A stretch of 64,000 bases of DNA from Streptomyces sp. SW4 (GTDB lineage Bacteria > Actinomycetota > Actinomycetes > Streptomycetales > Streptomycetaceae), in contig QKWM01000001.1 in the NCBI GenBank assembly GCA_003248315.1, forward strand, positions 434,001 to 498,000. The letters are read 5' to 3'. Of the stretch, positions 28,365 through 38,323 are shown in pieces. Every line of letters begins with the position of its first letter. The first letter of the stretch is position 1. The position numbers and the translations under genes are program-made. A model generated the notes under the pieces. The model saw only the letters and a list, made by a program, of their open reading frames with translations, ran no database searches and was not told where the DNA came from.

Positions 28365-29906
28365 TCACGCGGCCTTCCTGACGAGGTCGGCCGCCTTCTC
28401 CGCCACCATGATCGTGGGCGCGTTGGTGTTGCCGCGCGGCACCGCCGGGAAGACGGAGGCGTCGACGACCCGCAGGCCCGGCACGTCGTACACCCGCAGC
28501 TCCGGGTCGACGACCGCGCCCATGGCACACGTCGACGTCGGGTGGTACAGCGTCTGCCCGGACCGCTGCGCCCAGGCCAGGAGGTCCGCGTCGGTGTCCC
28601 CGGCCGGCACGTCGAACGGGGCCGTGACCAGGTCGGCCACCGCCGGCTGCGCGGCGATCTCCAGGGCGAGCCGGATGCCCGCGACGACGACCGCCCGGTC
28701 CTGCGGGGTCGTCAGGTAGTTGTGGACGATCCGGGGCGCGGCGTCCGGCCGCGGGGAGCGCAGGGTCACGGCCCCGCGGCTCGTGGAGCGAGCACGCACG
28801 GCCCGAAGGAGAGGCCGTGGCCGACCGGCGCGCCGAGCCCCTCCTGGTGGAAGAGCACGGGCGCGGCGTGGAACTGCACGTCGGGGCGTCCAGTCCGGGG
28901 CGGCTGCGGAAGAAGCCGCCGGCCTCGCCCAGGTTGGAGGTGAGCGGGCCGCGCCCCTCGTTCTGCAGCAGGGCCGCGTTCTCGGGGGTCGCCGCGCCGA
29001 GGAGCGACTCGGCGTCCGTGAGGAAGTTGAGCAGCGTCATGTAGTGGTCCTGGAGGCCCTGCCCGACCGGGAGGTCGCGGACGACCTCGATGCCGAAGGC
29101 GGACAGGGCGGGCGCGGGACCGATGCCGGACAGCATCAGGAGCTTCGGGGACTCGTAGGCCCCCGCGCAGAGGATCACCTCGCGCTCGGCCCGTACGACC
29201 TCGACGGCGCCGCCCCGCTCGACCTCGACCCCCGCTGCCCGGCCGCCGTCGATCACCACGCGCTGGCGCGGGCCGAGGGGAGCACGGTGAGGTTCGGCCG
29301 GTCGAGGGCGGGGTGCAGGTAGGCGACGGCGGCGCTGCAGCGCAGACCGCCGCGCTGCGTCAACTGGTAGCGGCCCACACCGAACTGGGTCTCGCCGTTG
29401 AAGTCGTCGTTGGCCTGGTGCCCGGCCTGTTCGGCGGCCCGTACGAAGGCCGAGGCCAGGGGGTGCCCGGACCTGCCGTCGCCGACCGCCAGGGCCCGCC
29501 GACTCCGTGGTGGCGGTCCTCGCCGCGCTCGTTGTCCTCCGAGCGCCGGAAGTAGGGGAGTACGTCGTCGTAGCCCCAGCCGGTCGCCCCGGCCGCCGCC
29601 CACCCGTCGTAGTCGGCACGAGCGCCCCGGATGTAGATCATCGCGTTGATCGAGCTGGAGCCGCCGAACACCCTGCCCGGGGCAGATAGGTCCGCCGCCC
29701 GCCGATGCCGGGTTCCGGTTCGGAGTCGAGGTCCCAGTCCAGGGCGGACTTGAACAGCTGCGGGAAGGCGGCCGGGACGTGGATCTCCTGCGCGGTGTCG
29801 GGCCGCCGGCCTCGATCAGCGCCACCCGCACGTCGGGGTCCTCCGAGAGTCGCGCCGCGAGGACACAGCCCGCGGATCCGGCGCCGACGATCACGTAGTC
29901 GTACAT
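28365..29906 (-). CDS. GMC-family flavin oxidoreductase / alcohol dehydrogenase (heavily frameshifted)
   Basis: About 515 residues. Visible motifs are the FAD motif [16 protein letters not shown] at the N-terminus, LIEAGG, the GMC signature [31 protein letters not shown], and the C-terminal HPTSTCAMG and [17 protein letters not shown]. These match choline dehydrogenase and related alcohol oxidases. At least six single-base breaks occur (near 29812, 29680, 29500, 29275, 28890 and 28785), more than in any neighbour. ATG at 29906 has a GGACGGG site. An operator-like palindrome stands at 30143-30161, so the TetR gene divergent to it probably controls this enzyme. Substrate unknown. Confidence 0.7.
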
Positions 29907-30234
29907 GCTCATCCCGTCCGTGGAAGGAGTACAGCGTGGTGGCGTACGAAGCGGAGTGCCGGCCCCCGTCCGGCGACTGCGAGCCCGTCACGGGACGAGG
30001 ATCCGGACGTCGGGGCTCATCGCTCCGGCCGTCGGTGCGCTGCCGGCTCCGGCGAGGGGACGGGTCCGTGCGGCTCGCGCGGCTCGGGAACGCCCCGGAT
30101 CGGATGCATGGACTCCCCGTCGTCCTCGCCGCGCGGACCGGATCTCGATTCGGCTTCGAGGCTAGGGGCTCCTCGCGGCCTGTCAACACGCGGCGAGGAG
30201 GAAGGCCGATTCAGGGCTGATACGGTCTCGAATC
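29907..30234. other. Divergent control region between GMC oxidoreductase and TetR genes
   Basis: A gene-free stretch of 328 bp. It contains two 19-bp palindromes, described separately, and a longer GC-rich part next to the GMC gene in which I see no coding potential. Confidence 0.5.
30143..30161. promoter_or_regulatory. 19-bp palindrome, copy 1 (TetR-type operator)
   Basis: TCTCGATTCGGCTTCGAGG has CTCGA/TCGAG arms separated by 7 bp. It lies in the promoter region of the GMC gene. It matches the copies at 30226 and 32479. Confidence 0.6.
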
Positions 30235-30244
30235 GTGTTCGAGA
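30226..30244. promoter_or_regulatory. 19-bp palindrome, copy 2, overlapping the TetR start codon
   Basis: TCTCGAATCGTGTTCGAGA has perfect 7-bp arms around a 5-bp centre that contains the GTG start of the TetR gene. Binding here would repress the regulator's own gene directly, and the transcript is probably leaderless or nearly so. Confidence 0.7.
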
Positions 30245-30866
30245 AAAACGCGACAACCCGGACCCCGGCCCGCCCAGGGGCGCAGCGGCGCGGGATGGAG
30301 CGCAGGAAGGCCATCCTCGACGCCGCCGAGGCCCTGCTCGCCGAGCAGGGCTACGAGGCCGCCACCCTGAAGGCGACCGGCGAGCGGGCAGGCATCCCGG
30401 TCGCCTCGATGTACCACTACTTCGCCGACCGGTACCAGGTCGACGCCGAACTGCTCCGGCGGCACCTGAGCGAACTCGACGGGCTCATCGGCGCCGCACT
30501 GGCCGAACCGGGGTCGCGGACGCTGCGCGAGGCCGTGGACCTCCTGGTCGACCTGCTCCTCGGCTACCTCCGCCGCCACCGGAGCTGCACGCAGCTCTGG
30601 TTCGCCGGCCGGCACACCACGCTCGACGAGCTGGTGCGCGCCTTCGACGAGGCGCAGGCGGAACGGCTCCGGCAGCACCTCGTCGAGCGGGGACTGCTCG
30701 GCGCCGACACGCCCCGCTCGCCCTGCTCCTCGCCTTCGAGGTCGGCACCCGGCTCTTCGACATCGCGTTCCGTCGCTCGCCGGACGGCGACGACGCCACG
30801 ATCGACGAGGCCCGCCGCCTCGTCACCGCGTACCTGGAGACCTACGTCGCCGAAGGGCGGCGGTGA
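30235..30866 (+). CDS. TetR-family regulator, autorepressing (one frame break)
   Basis: About 210 residues. The helix-turn-helix covers roughly residues 22-62 (AILDAAEALLAEQGYEAATL, then VASMYHYFADR, the usual YYHF variant). The C-terminal ligand domain begins at AELLRRHLSELDG. A missing C near 30712 splits the last third (corrected join VERGLLGADTPRLALLLAFEVG). The GTG start lies inside a 19-bp palindrome. No ribosome-binding site is visible, which fits a leaderless mRNA. The palindrome recurs before the GMC gene and before the small ORF at 32556, so these form its probable regulon. Confidence 0.75.
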
Positions 30867-31035
30867 CGCGAGGGGCGCGCAGGGGCCCGGTTCGCGGCGG
30901 TCTCACGACCGTCCGACGGGCGGGACACGGCGCGAACGGCCGTCCGCCCGGCGCCGCTGAGATGCCCGCCGGTCCGGGGAGGTGCACGCTGGTGCCCCGG
31001 ACCGGCTCGCGGTCACGCCGGGCAGGAGAGGAGCC

Positions 31036-32380
31036 ATGGGAGGGATGCGCACCACGGGCTCCGCCGGGAACGGCGCCGCGCGCGTGCTGGCGCGTCTGGC
31101 CCTGCTCGCGGCGATCGGCGCGGTGGTCGTGCTGCTGCTCGCGCTGGGGGAGGGCGGACTCGTCGTCATCGGAGCCGGATTCCTCGGCCTGGTGGCCTGC
31201 GCCGCGGGCTCTGGTGGTTCGTGGCGCACCGCGGCCCGGTGCGGCTGCTCGGTGCGGTCCTCGCGGTCGCGGCACCCGTCGCCGTCGGCGTGCTCCTCGC
31301 CCGCGAGGGGCTGTGGGTGACGGCTCTGGTCCTGGGCGTGTGCTGGAGCGCGGCGCCGGCCTGCGGCCGGGCGGCGCTGCGCAGGGCGCGCCCGGAGAGT
31401 CCGGCGCGGGCGGTCGCCGCGCTCCCCCCGAAGCGGCCGTTCCTGATCATGAACCCGAAGTCCGGGGGCGGGAAGGTCCGCCGTTTCCGGCTGGCCGAAC
31501 GGGCGGAAGAGCTCGGCGCCCGGGTGGTCCTGCTCGACCCGTCCGCCCCGGCCGACATCGCCGAGCTGGCCCGGCGGGCCGTCGCCGAGGGCGCGGACCT
31601 GCTCGGCGTCGCGGGCGGCGACGGCACCCAGGCCCTGGTCGCGGCGGTCGCCGCCGAGCACGATCTGCCGTTCCTCGTGGTCTGCGCCGGCACCCGCAAC
31701 CACTTCGCCATGGACCTGGGGCTCGACCGCTCCGACCCCTCCCGCTGCCTCGACGCGCTGACCGACGGCGAGGAGCTCAGGGTCGACCTGGGCGACGTCG
31801 CCGGCCGGGCCTTCGTCAACACCGTGTCGTTCGGGGTGTACGCGGATGTCGTGCAGCACCCCGAGTACCGCGACGACAAGGCGGGCACGGCGCTGACCCT
31901 CCTGCCGGACCTGCTGCTCGGCGAGCACGTGCACCGGCTCGACGCGCGGGCCGACGGCACGGAACTCTCCTCCCGGCAGGCACTGCTGATCAGCAACAAC
32001 CCCTACGTCTCGCCCGACGAGCTCGGGGAGGAGGCCGCCGGGGCCGGCTCGACGGCGGCGAACTGGGCGTGCTGGGCATCCGGGTGGAGGACGCGGCGCA
32101 GGCCGCCGACGTCGCCGTACGCGGCTCGCAGTCCGAGGGGCTGACCGTCATGACCGCGCAACGCGTCGAGGTGACCGGCGACACGGACGAGCTGCCCGTG
32201 GCGGTCGACGGCGAGGCGTTGCGCATGCCCGCGCCGGTCGTGTGCACGCTCCGCAAGGGCGCGCTGCGGGTCCGGGTGCCGCGCGACCGCCCGGGCACCG
32301 TCGCGCCCGCACCGCCCGTCGACTGGCGACGGATCGCCGGCCTCGCCTTCGGCCGCACCGGGCGGACCCCGCACGTGTGA
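31036..32380 (+). CDS. Diacylglycerol/sphingosine-type lipid kinase with N-terminal membrane helices (frameshifted)
   Basis: About 450 residues. Four hydrophobic segments occupy the first 115 residues (ARLALLAAIGAVVVLLLAL and others). The DAGK catalytic domain follows: IMNPKSGGGK near residue 137, the ATP motif GVAGGDGTQ near 190, and CAGTRNHFAMDLGL. The GTG-less ATG start is preceded by AGGAGAGG. Breaks lie near 31209 and 32047, each mended by one G. This family phosphorylates membrane lipids such as diacylglycerol or undecaprenol. It stands alone, and its local role is unclear. Confidence 0.75.
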
Positions 32381-32478
32381 GCGCCCCGGACACCGCAGGC
32401 GCGTCAGGCCGTCACCTCCGTGCCGTCGGTGCCCGGGCAGGCGACTGAACCGGCGCCCCGGCCGTCCGGTAAACTCGA

Positions 32479-32497
32479 ACTCGATTCGACATCGAGT
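32479..32497. promoter_or_regulatory. 19-bp palindrome, copy 3
   Basis: ACTCGATTCGACATCGAGT has perfect 7-bp arms with a 5-bp centre. It lies 59 bp before the small membrane-protein ORF and shares the nCTCGAwTCGnnwTCGAGn pattern with 30143 and 30226. Confidence 0.65.
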
Positions 32498-32555
32498 CCG
32501 AACCGTCGAGTGCCGAGGGGACCCGTTCGGCACGCGACCCCCGGAAGGAGAGCCC

Positions 32556-32702
32556 GTGGTGAGCAGCCGGCGAGATGGCACGACCACCGTGACGGAACGG
32601 CGGAAGGCGAAGGGCGTCGCCCTGCGGGTGTTCTTCTACGTCTTCTTCTCCTACGGCTTCCTCTACCTGGTCGGCGTGCTGGGCGAGCAGGCCCAGAAGT
32701 AG
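32556..32702 (+). CDS. Small single-helix membrane protein (DUF6126-like)
   Basis: A 48-residue protein with double GTG start (32556 or 32559) and a good GGAAGGAG site. A charged N-terminus (TERRKAKG) precedes a single aromatic-rich helix, VFFYVFFSYGFLYLVGVLG, then GEQAQK-stop. This is the plan of the DUF6126 microproteins common in streptomycetes, which are typically paired with regulators. Here it follows a TetR palindrome. Function is unknown; it might modulate a membrane partner such as the antiporter encoded next. Confidence 0.6.
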   Translation: MVSSRRDGTTTVTERRKAKGVALRVFFYVFFSYGFLYLVGVLGEQAQK

Positions 32703-32738
32703 ACGGCGATGTGCCCGTCCCCGCCCGTGTGAGTCCCC

Positions 32739-33973
32739 ATGGCCGCTGCCCTCGTGCTTCTGTCGCTCCTGTTCGGATGGTCGCTCGTCGCGGAGCGGAT
32801 GGCCCGCTGGAGCATCACGGCGCCCATCGCGTTCGCGGCCGCCGGCGCCCTGCTGACCGGCGGCGACCGTCCGGCCGTCTCGTTCGACATGGAGACGCAC
32901 ACCTTCCAGACGTGCGTCGAACTCGTGCTGGCCGTGATGCTGTTCACGGACGCCACCGAGACCAGGGGCTACGAACGGCTGGGTGTGCCGGTGGGCGAGG
33001 GCCGTCTGCTGGGCCTGGCCCTGCCGGGATCCGTCGCCCTCGCCGCCCTCTTCGGCGCCCTGCTCTTTCCCGGCACGAACGGGTGGCTCCTGGTCGTGGC
33101 CGCGCTCGTCGTGATGCCCATGGACCTCGCTCCGGCCCTGAAGTTCCTGAGGGACGAGCGGGTCCCGCTGCGGGTGCGGGCCGCCCTGAACATCGAAGGG
33201 GGATTCAACGACGGGCTCGTCTCCCCCTCTTCGTGTTCTGCGTCGCCAACCTCGCCACCGCCGAGGGCGACTCCTTCGCCGACCTGGTACGGAACGCCGT
33301 CACGGGCGCCGGGTACGCGGTGCTGGCCGGGGTGGCCCTGGGCTGCCCGGCCGGCCGGGCGATGCGGCGGTGCCTGGGTGCCGGCTGGGCGACGCCCGGC
33401 GGTGTGCGACTGGCCGCTCTCGCGCTGCCGTTCCTGACCTACGCGGCCGCCGTGCTCATCGGCGGCAACGGATTCGTGGCGGCCTTCGTGGCGGGGCTGT
33501 GCTGCGCCCGCACCGCAGACGGCCCGGGCGACGAGCATCTGGGACTCGTGCGCGACGCGGGGCACCTGATGGCGCTGGCGGTCTGGTTCACCTTCGGCGC
33601 CCTGATCGCGGAGGAGTTCGCCCACGGCGTGGGACTTCCCGTCCTCGCCTATGCGCTGCTCGCCCTCACCGTCGCCCGGATGCTGCCCGTGGCCGTCGCG
33701 CTCACCGGCACGGCCCACGGCGGGGCCGAGCGTGCGGCGATCGGATGGTTCGGCTCGCGCGGCGTGACGTCCATCGTCTTCGCGGTCCTGGCGTACACCC
33801 GGCTCGACGGGGACGACGCGGCGTTCGTCGTCAACGTCACCTGCGCGACCGTCCTGCTCAGCGTCGTCCTGCACGGTGTCACGGCGGAACCCGCCGCCCG
33901 ATGGTTCGAACGCCGCCCCCGGAACCCGGCCGTCCCGGCGGGTCCCGACGGTGCCAGGCGGACGTCCGAGTGA
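32739..33973 (+). CDS. Cation/proton antiporter, CPA1/NhaP-like (one frame break)
   Basis: About 412 residues and 11-12 hydrophobic helices. It starts MAAALVLLSLLFGWSLVAE and includes the ALNIEGGFNDGL segment with the acidic ion-binding region, and GWFGSRGVTSIVFAVLAY, the conserved late loop of Na+/H+ exchangers. One base is missing near 33228, in the DGL-VSPS region (corrected reading LVLPLFVFCVANL). It has no cytoplasmic regulatory tail. It starts 36 bp after the microprotein gene, so the two may be co-transcribed and responsive to the same palindrome. Confidence 0.75.
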
Positions 33974-34024
33974 TCCCCCGGCTGGACCGCCAGGGGCGGG
34001 GCCCCGGTCCGGCGCGGGCGGCGC

Positions 34025-34048
34025 CAATTTTCGTAACGACCGTTGTGT
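34025..34048. promoter_or_regulatory. Operator-like element D before the second PuuB-like oxidase
   Basis: Read on the minus strand it gives ACACAACGGTCGTTACGAAAATTG, nearly identical to 41315-41339 and similar to 39226-39248. The core AACGGTCGTT is an imperfect palindrome. It lies about 140 bp before the ATG at 34187. Confidence 0.75.
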
Positions 34049-34186
34049 GAATGTGCCGGAGCCCTTACCGTTACCTGCACCCGACGCCGGGGAGGGGCCC
34101 GCCGACGCGCAGGACAGCGCCCGCGGCACCGGGCGCCGGGGCACCACGTACCGACCGCTGGTCGACCGAGAGCGCGGAGGCAGGAG

Positions 34187-35487
34187 ATGACGTCCACAGA
34201 GGTTGTCTACTCGGAGTTCGGCTGGACCGGTCCCCCGATGACGTGACCGCGGCGCTGGAAGGCGAGGTCACCTGTGACGTCGCGGTCGTCGGCGGCGGGT
34301 ACGCGGGCATGGCCGCCGCGCTGCGCCTCGCGGAGCGGGGCGCGGACGTCGTGCTGCTGGAGGCCGGGTTCTGCGGGGGCGGGGCGAGTTCGCGCAACGC
34401 CGGCCAGCTGGGCAGCGTGCCGGGTGGTGACCCGCAGCTCCTGAGCGCCCTGCATCCCCGCCGGTTCCCCGGTCTCGTCCGCCTCGCCGAGGAAGCCGTC
34501 GGTTTCACCGAGCGGCTGATCGACCGGCACGGCATCGACTGCGACTACGAGCGGACGGGCAACGTCGCGGCGGCGGTCTCCCCGGGGCAGCTCCGCACCG
34601 CGAGGAAGAAGGCGGAGATGTTCCGGAAGGCGGGCGTGAACGTCGAGTTCGGCGACGGCCGGGACCTGGGCCTGCCGGACGCGTTCCTCGGCGGCATGCT
34701 GGAGCCCGTCGGGGGTGTCATGGACCCCGGGAAGTTCGCCCTCGGCCTCCGCAGGGCCCTTCTCGCGTCGGCGGTGAAGGTGTACGAGCGCACCCCCGTT
34801 CAGGCGGTGGAGCCCACCGGCGCGGGGGTGACCGTCGCCGCGCCGCGCGGCCACGTCCGGGCGGAGAAGGCCGTCCTCGCCACCAACGCGTACTCCCGCG
34901 ACCTCGCCATCGCGCCGAAGCGGCTCGCCGCTCCCGTCTGGGTCAGCATGATCGAGACCGAACCGGTCCCGCCCGACCGGCTGGCGGCCACCGGCTGGAC
35001 GAGCCGCTCCGGCCTCGCCACGCAGCACGCCATCATGGAGAGCTACCGCCCGACCCGGCGCGACACGATCGTCACCGGGGTCCGCCGACTGCAGGCCGCG
35101 CGGGGCGCCGTGAGGACGCGCAGGCCCGATCCCGCGGTCGTGTCGGACATCACCGACGGCTTCCGCAGCAGGTTCCCCGCCCTGCGCGACATCGCGATCC
35201 GGCGGGCGTGGGGCGGGTGGATCGCGATGACGCCGTCGTGGCTTCCGGTCGCCGGAGACGTCACGAGGAACGTCTCGTATCTGATCGCCTGCAACGGGCA
35301 CGGCCTCGCCCAGGCGCCGTACCTCGGCACCCTCCTCGCCGACCGGCTCGTCGACGGCAAGGGCCACGACGACCTCGACACCGTCTGGCGGCGGCGGCCG
35401 CGGTTCGCACCCGCCCTCGTCTTCAACGCACCGGTGATGCGCACGTTGTGGGCGTACGACCGGAGGGCGGACCGGAAGACCGGCTAG
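34187..35487 (+). CDS. PuuB-like FAD-dependent amine oxidase, second copy (one frame break)
   Basis: About 433 residues. FGWTGPPDDV leads into VAVVGGGYAGMAAALRLAE and GFCGGGASSRNAGQLGS. The C-terminus has GGWIAMTPSWLPVAGD and CNGHGLAQAPY. One C or G is missing near 34225. Many segments match the copy at 25496 (GIDCDYExTGNV, TSRSGLxTQH, RDTIxxGVRRL), so the two arose by duplication or came together. It would oxidise a possibly gamma-glutamylated amine. Unlike the first module, no gamma-glutamyl ligase gene is nearby, so free amine may be its substrate here. Confidence 0.8.
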
Positions 35488-35499
35488 CCCGGCCGGGCC

Positions 35500-36405
35500 C
35501 TACGCCGCCCGGAACCGCCCGTCCTCCTCCGCCACGACCGCCCCTTGCCCCACCAGCCGTTCCAGGTGCTGCAGCGCGGTCCGCCGCTCCACCGGCTCCA
35601 CGTGCGGGCCTGCGACGTGGGGCCGGTAGACGAGCCGGTGTCCGACGATCTGCTCCAGCGTGCGCGGCTGACCCAGGAACCCGAGGAGCGCCGCGTCCCG
35701 CCGCTCGACCACACCCCGGTACGCGGCGAGCCGGCCGCGGAACTCCGCCGCGCCCTCGATCACGCCCTTCTGGTGGGACGTGCCGTACCAGCGCGCGTCG
35801 ATCTCGCCGCACCGCCGCATCGACGCCTCGAAGTCGGCGAGGCTGCTGCCGACGTCCCCGTAGTACGGCCCGAACGACGTCAGGTCGATGTCCGCGACGA
35901 AGAGGAACCCGTCGGGCTCGACCAGGAAGCCGCTGTGACCCGCGGTGTGTCCGGGCAGGTGGACGACGGTGACGGTGCGGCCGCCGAGGTCGTACACGGT
36001 GCCGTCCTCGAAGCCCTCGGCGTCCGGGCGGCCGTGCACGTGGAACCGTTCCCGCAGCAACGCGTCCGTGGCCTCGGCGGCCTCGGGCGCAAGGCCGTAG
36101 CCGGCCACCATCGTCGCGCGGGAGCGCAGCGCGTCGAGGTCGCCGCCGTGGACGTGGACCGGTACCTCGTCGTAGCCGCCGAGGCCCGCGACGTGGTCCT
36201 CGTGCGCGTGGCTGATCAGGACCAGGTCCGCGGGCGGTGCGTTCCGGACGAGGGACAGCGAGGGGTCAACGACCAGGGTCGAGGTGCTTCCGCGGACGAG
36301 CAGGGAATTGCCGTACGGGTAGGCGCCGTCGGAGCCTCCAGTGAGCACGCCGACCCCACCGTAGGTGGCTTCGCCGTACCCCGTGGTGTTCGGGTGGGGG
36401 GTCAC
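35500..36405 (-). CDS. Metallo-beta-lactamase-fold hydrolase
   Basis: Intact, 301 residues. The metal-binding motif HAHEDH is at residues 66-71; HLPGHTAGHSG and the later aspartate in FVADIDLTSFG complete the set. The C-terminal 70 residues form a small helical domain (TLEQIVGHRLVYR, LQHLERLVGQG) as in LACTB2-like proteins. The GTG start overlaps the transporter stop (GTGA). It probably hydrolyses a thioester, lactone or ester produced by the oxidase pathway. The stop is 12 bp from the convergent oxidase stop. Confidence 0.8.
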   Translation of the reverse strand: MTPHPNTTGYGEATYGGVGVLTGGSDGAYPYGNSLLVRGSTSTLVVDPSLSLVRNAPPADLVLISHAHEDHVAGLGGYDEVPVHVHGGDLDALRSRATMVAGYGLAPEAAEATDALLRERFHVHGRPDAEGFEDGTVYDLGGRTVTVVHLPGHTAGHSGFLVEPDGFLFVADIDLTSFGPYYGDVGSSLADFEASMRRCGEIDARWYGTSHQKGVIEGAAEFRGRLAAYRGVVERRDAALLGFLGQPRTLEQIVGHRLVYRPHVAGPHVEPVERRTALQHLERLVGQGAVVAEEDGRFRAA

Positions 36406-37816
36406 GTTCTTGCTCCTTCTGTCGTGCTCGGCTCCTCGGCGGCGACGCCTTCGAGGGGGCGGTTCGTGGTGCGCGGTCCGAGGAACAGGACCGGCAGGGC
36501 GAAGAGGATGTACGAGGCCGCCGCCACGGCCATCAGGCCGGTGTTGCCCCAGCTGCCGTACAGCGCGGCGCCGAGCACGCCCGCAGCCGCGCCGCCGCAG
36601 TGCCCGACGCTCTTGACGACCCCGCTGCCCAGGCCGCGGGCGGCCGTGGGCAGCGCCTCCGGGATGTACGCGTAGTACACGGTGACGACCAGGCCGGTCA
36701 CGATGCCGCAGAGCCCGCCCGTGGCCGTCACCAGCCGGCTCTCGGTGACCAGGCCGAAGGCGACCAGGGGCACGGCCGCGACGACGGAGAGGACGAACAC
36801 GGCCGTCTTCCGCTCGGCCCTGTCGATGAACAGCAGGGCGAGGAACGGGGTGACCGCGTACACGAGGTTCCAGACGAGCTGGATCTCGTAGGCGTGGCCC
36901 TCGGTGTACTTCAGGCCGTCGACGAGCACGTAGAGCGCCCAGTTCTGGAACAGGTACAGGCCGAGCGTCGAGCCGAAGAAGCCGACGGCCAGGACGGCCG
37001 TGGTGCGGATCGTCCGCCTGGTGTGCGGGATCCGGCCCGCGGGCGGGGACGCGGCAGCCGCGGGCGTGGCGCGCGGTTCGGCGAGAGGCCCGCGGCGCAG
37101 GGCGCGGGCCTCCAACTTCCCCACGATCCCGGCCGCTTCGGACAGCCGGCCGCGCGCGGCGTACCAGCGCACCGACTCCGGCATGCAGAACCTCACCACG
37201 GGCGCGGTCAGCAGGCCCAGGGCGCCCCGACGCCGAACAGATGGCGCCAGGTGTCGGGGCCGCCGTCCGGGATCACCACCAGGGCGAGCAGCGCCACCAC
37301 CGGCGCGATGATCACGAAGGCCGACGTGACGATGGACATGAACCGGCCTCGGGTGGCGCTCGGGAACATCTCGGCGATGTAGACGAGCAGCGCCGCTCCG
37401 GCCGCCTGCACGCCGATGCCCGTGATCACACGGGAGACGAGCAGGAGTTCGTAGTTCGGCGCGAACGTCGTCAGGACGGCGCCCGACGAATAGAGGACCG
37501 TGCCCCGGACGAGGACCCAGCGCCGGCCGAACCGGTCCGAGAGGCGCCCGCCGACGAGCCCGCCGAGCACCATCCCGATGAAGAAGGCGGTGCCGACCAT
37601 GCCGATCCGGCCGAGCCCGAGACCGGTGCTCTCCTGGATCGCCGGGACGATGTACGCGAACAGCGCGTTGTCGTAGTACTCGAGCATCAGGTTGACCGTC
37701 AGGATCGAGATCCAGACGACGTGCGGCAGCATCACCGGCAGGCGGTCGAGCCGTGCGGCGAGGTCTGCGGATTCCCCCGTGGGCGTTTCTCCGGTCGAAC
37801 CGGCCGGGTGCTTCAT
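36402..37816 (-). CDS. MFS transporter, MHS/sugar-acid type (one frame break)
   Basis: About 470 residues with twelve predicted helices. The start ATG follows AGGAGGGAG. The motif GGRLSDRFGRRWVLVRG between helices 2 and 3 is the major-facilitator signature, and DRAERKTAVFVLSV after helix 8 is its repeat. One base is missing near 37213, in the loop after helix 6 (GVGAPWAC...). Metabolite/H+ symporters of this type import organic acids or amines such as betaine-like compounds. It lies in an operon with the hydrolase, Rid protein and PhyH-like gene, so it is likely the importer for this module. Confidence 0.75.
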
Positions 37817-37893
37817 CGCTCTCCCTCCTGTGCGGCGCCTGCGCCGCACAGCCCAGGGGCCGTCAGCCGTGCGACAGCCGCTCGTGGCGCACG

Positions 37894-38313
37894 TCAGCCG
37901 GTCCCGACCCCGCTGCCGGCCACGGCGACGGCCCGGATCTCGACGAGCAGCTCGGGGAGCGCCAGCTGGGTCACGCCGACCGCGGTCCAGGCCGGATAGC
38001 GGTCGGGGATGCAGGCGTCCTTGACCTGCGTGAACTCCTTCATGTCGCCGCGGAGGTCGGTGTGGAAGGTGGTCAGCTCCACGATGTCGGCGAGGCTCGC
38101 CCCCGCGGCCTCCAGGACACTCCGTACGCCGTCGAACGCGAGGCGGGCCTGCGCCTCCATGCCCTCGGCCGGCTTCAGGGTGGCCGGGTCGACACCGACC
38201 TGCCCCGACACCCAGATGTGGTCGCCGACCCGGCAGGCCTGCGAGAAGTGCAGTCGCTCGTACAGCTCCGGTGACGGGTTGATCAGCCGTCGCCCACGGT
38301 CCGGTGAACTCAT
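37894..38313 (-). CDS. Rid-family (RidA/YjgF-like) protein lacking the catalytic arginine
   Basis: Intact, 139 residues. GDHIWVSGQVGVDPAT and DIVELTTFHTDL match the Rid fold, as does YPAWTAVGVTQLALPELLVEIRAVAV. In true RidA the position after FPA is an arginine that binds the imine substrate; here it is tryptophan. Such members (Rid2-7) often belong to amine or aminophenol catabolism rather than to 2-aminoacrylate clearance. ATG at 38313 follows GAGGGG. The gene lies 10 bp from the PhyH-like gene stop. Confidence 0.8.
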   Translation of the reverse strand: MSSPDRGRRLINPSPELYERLHFSQACRVGDHIWVSGQVGVDPATLKPAEGMEAQARLAFDGVRSVLEAAGASLADIVELTTFHTDLRGDMKEFTQVKDACIPDRYPAWTAVGVTQLALPELLVEIRAVAVAGSGVGTG

Positions 38314-38323
38314 CGCGGCCCCC

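Noticed and set aside
28365-29906. GMC oxidoreductase as a decayed pseudogene
   Set aside because: Despite six or more breaks, all conserved motifs remain and no premature stop occurs other than by single-base shifts of the kind seen throughout the window.
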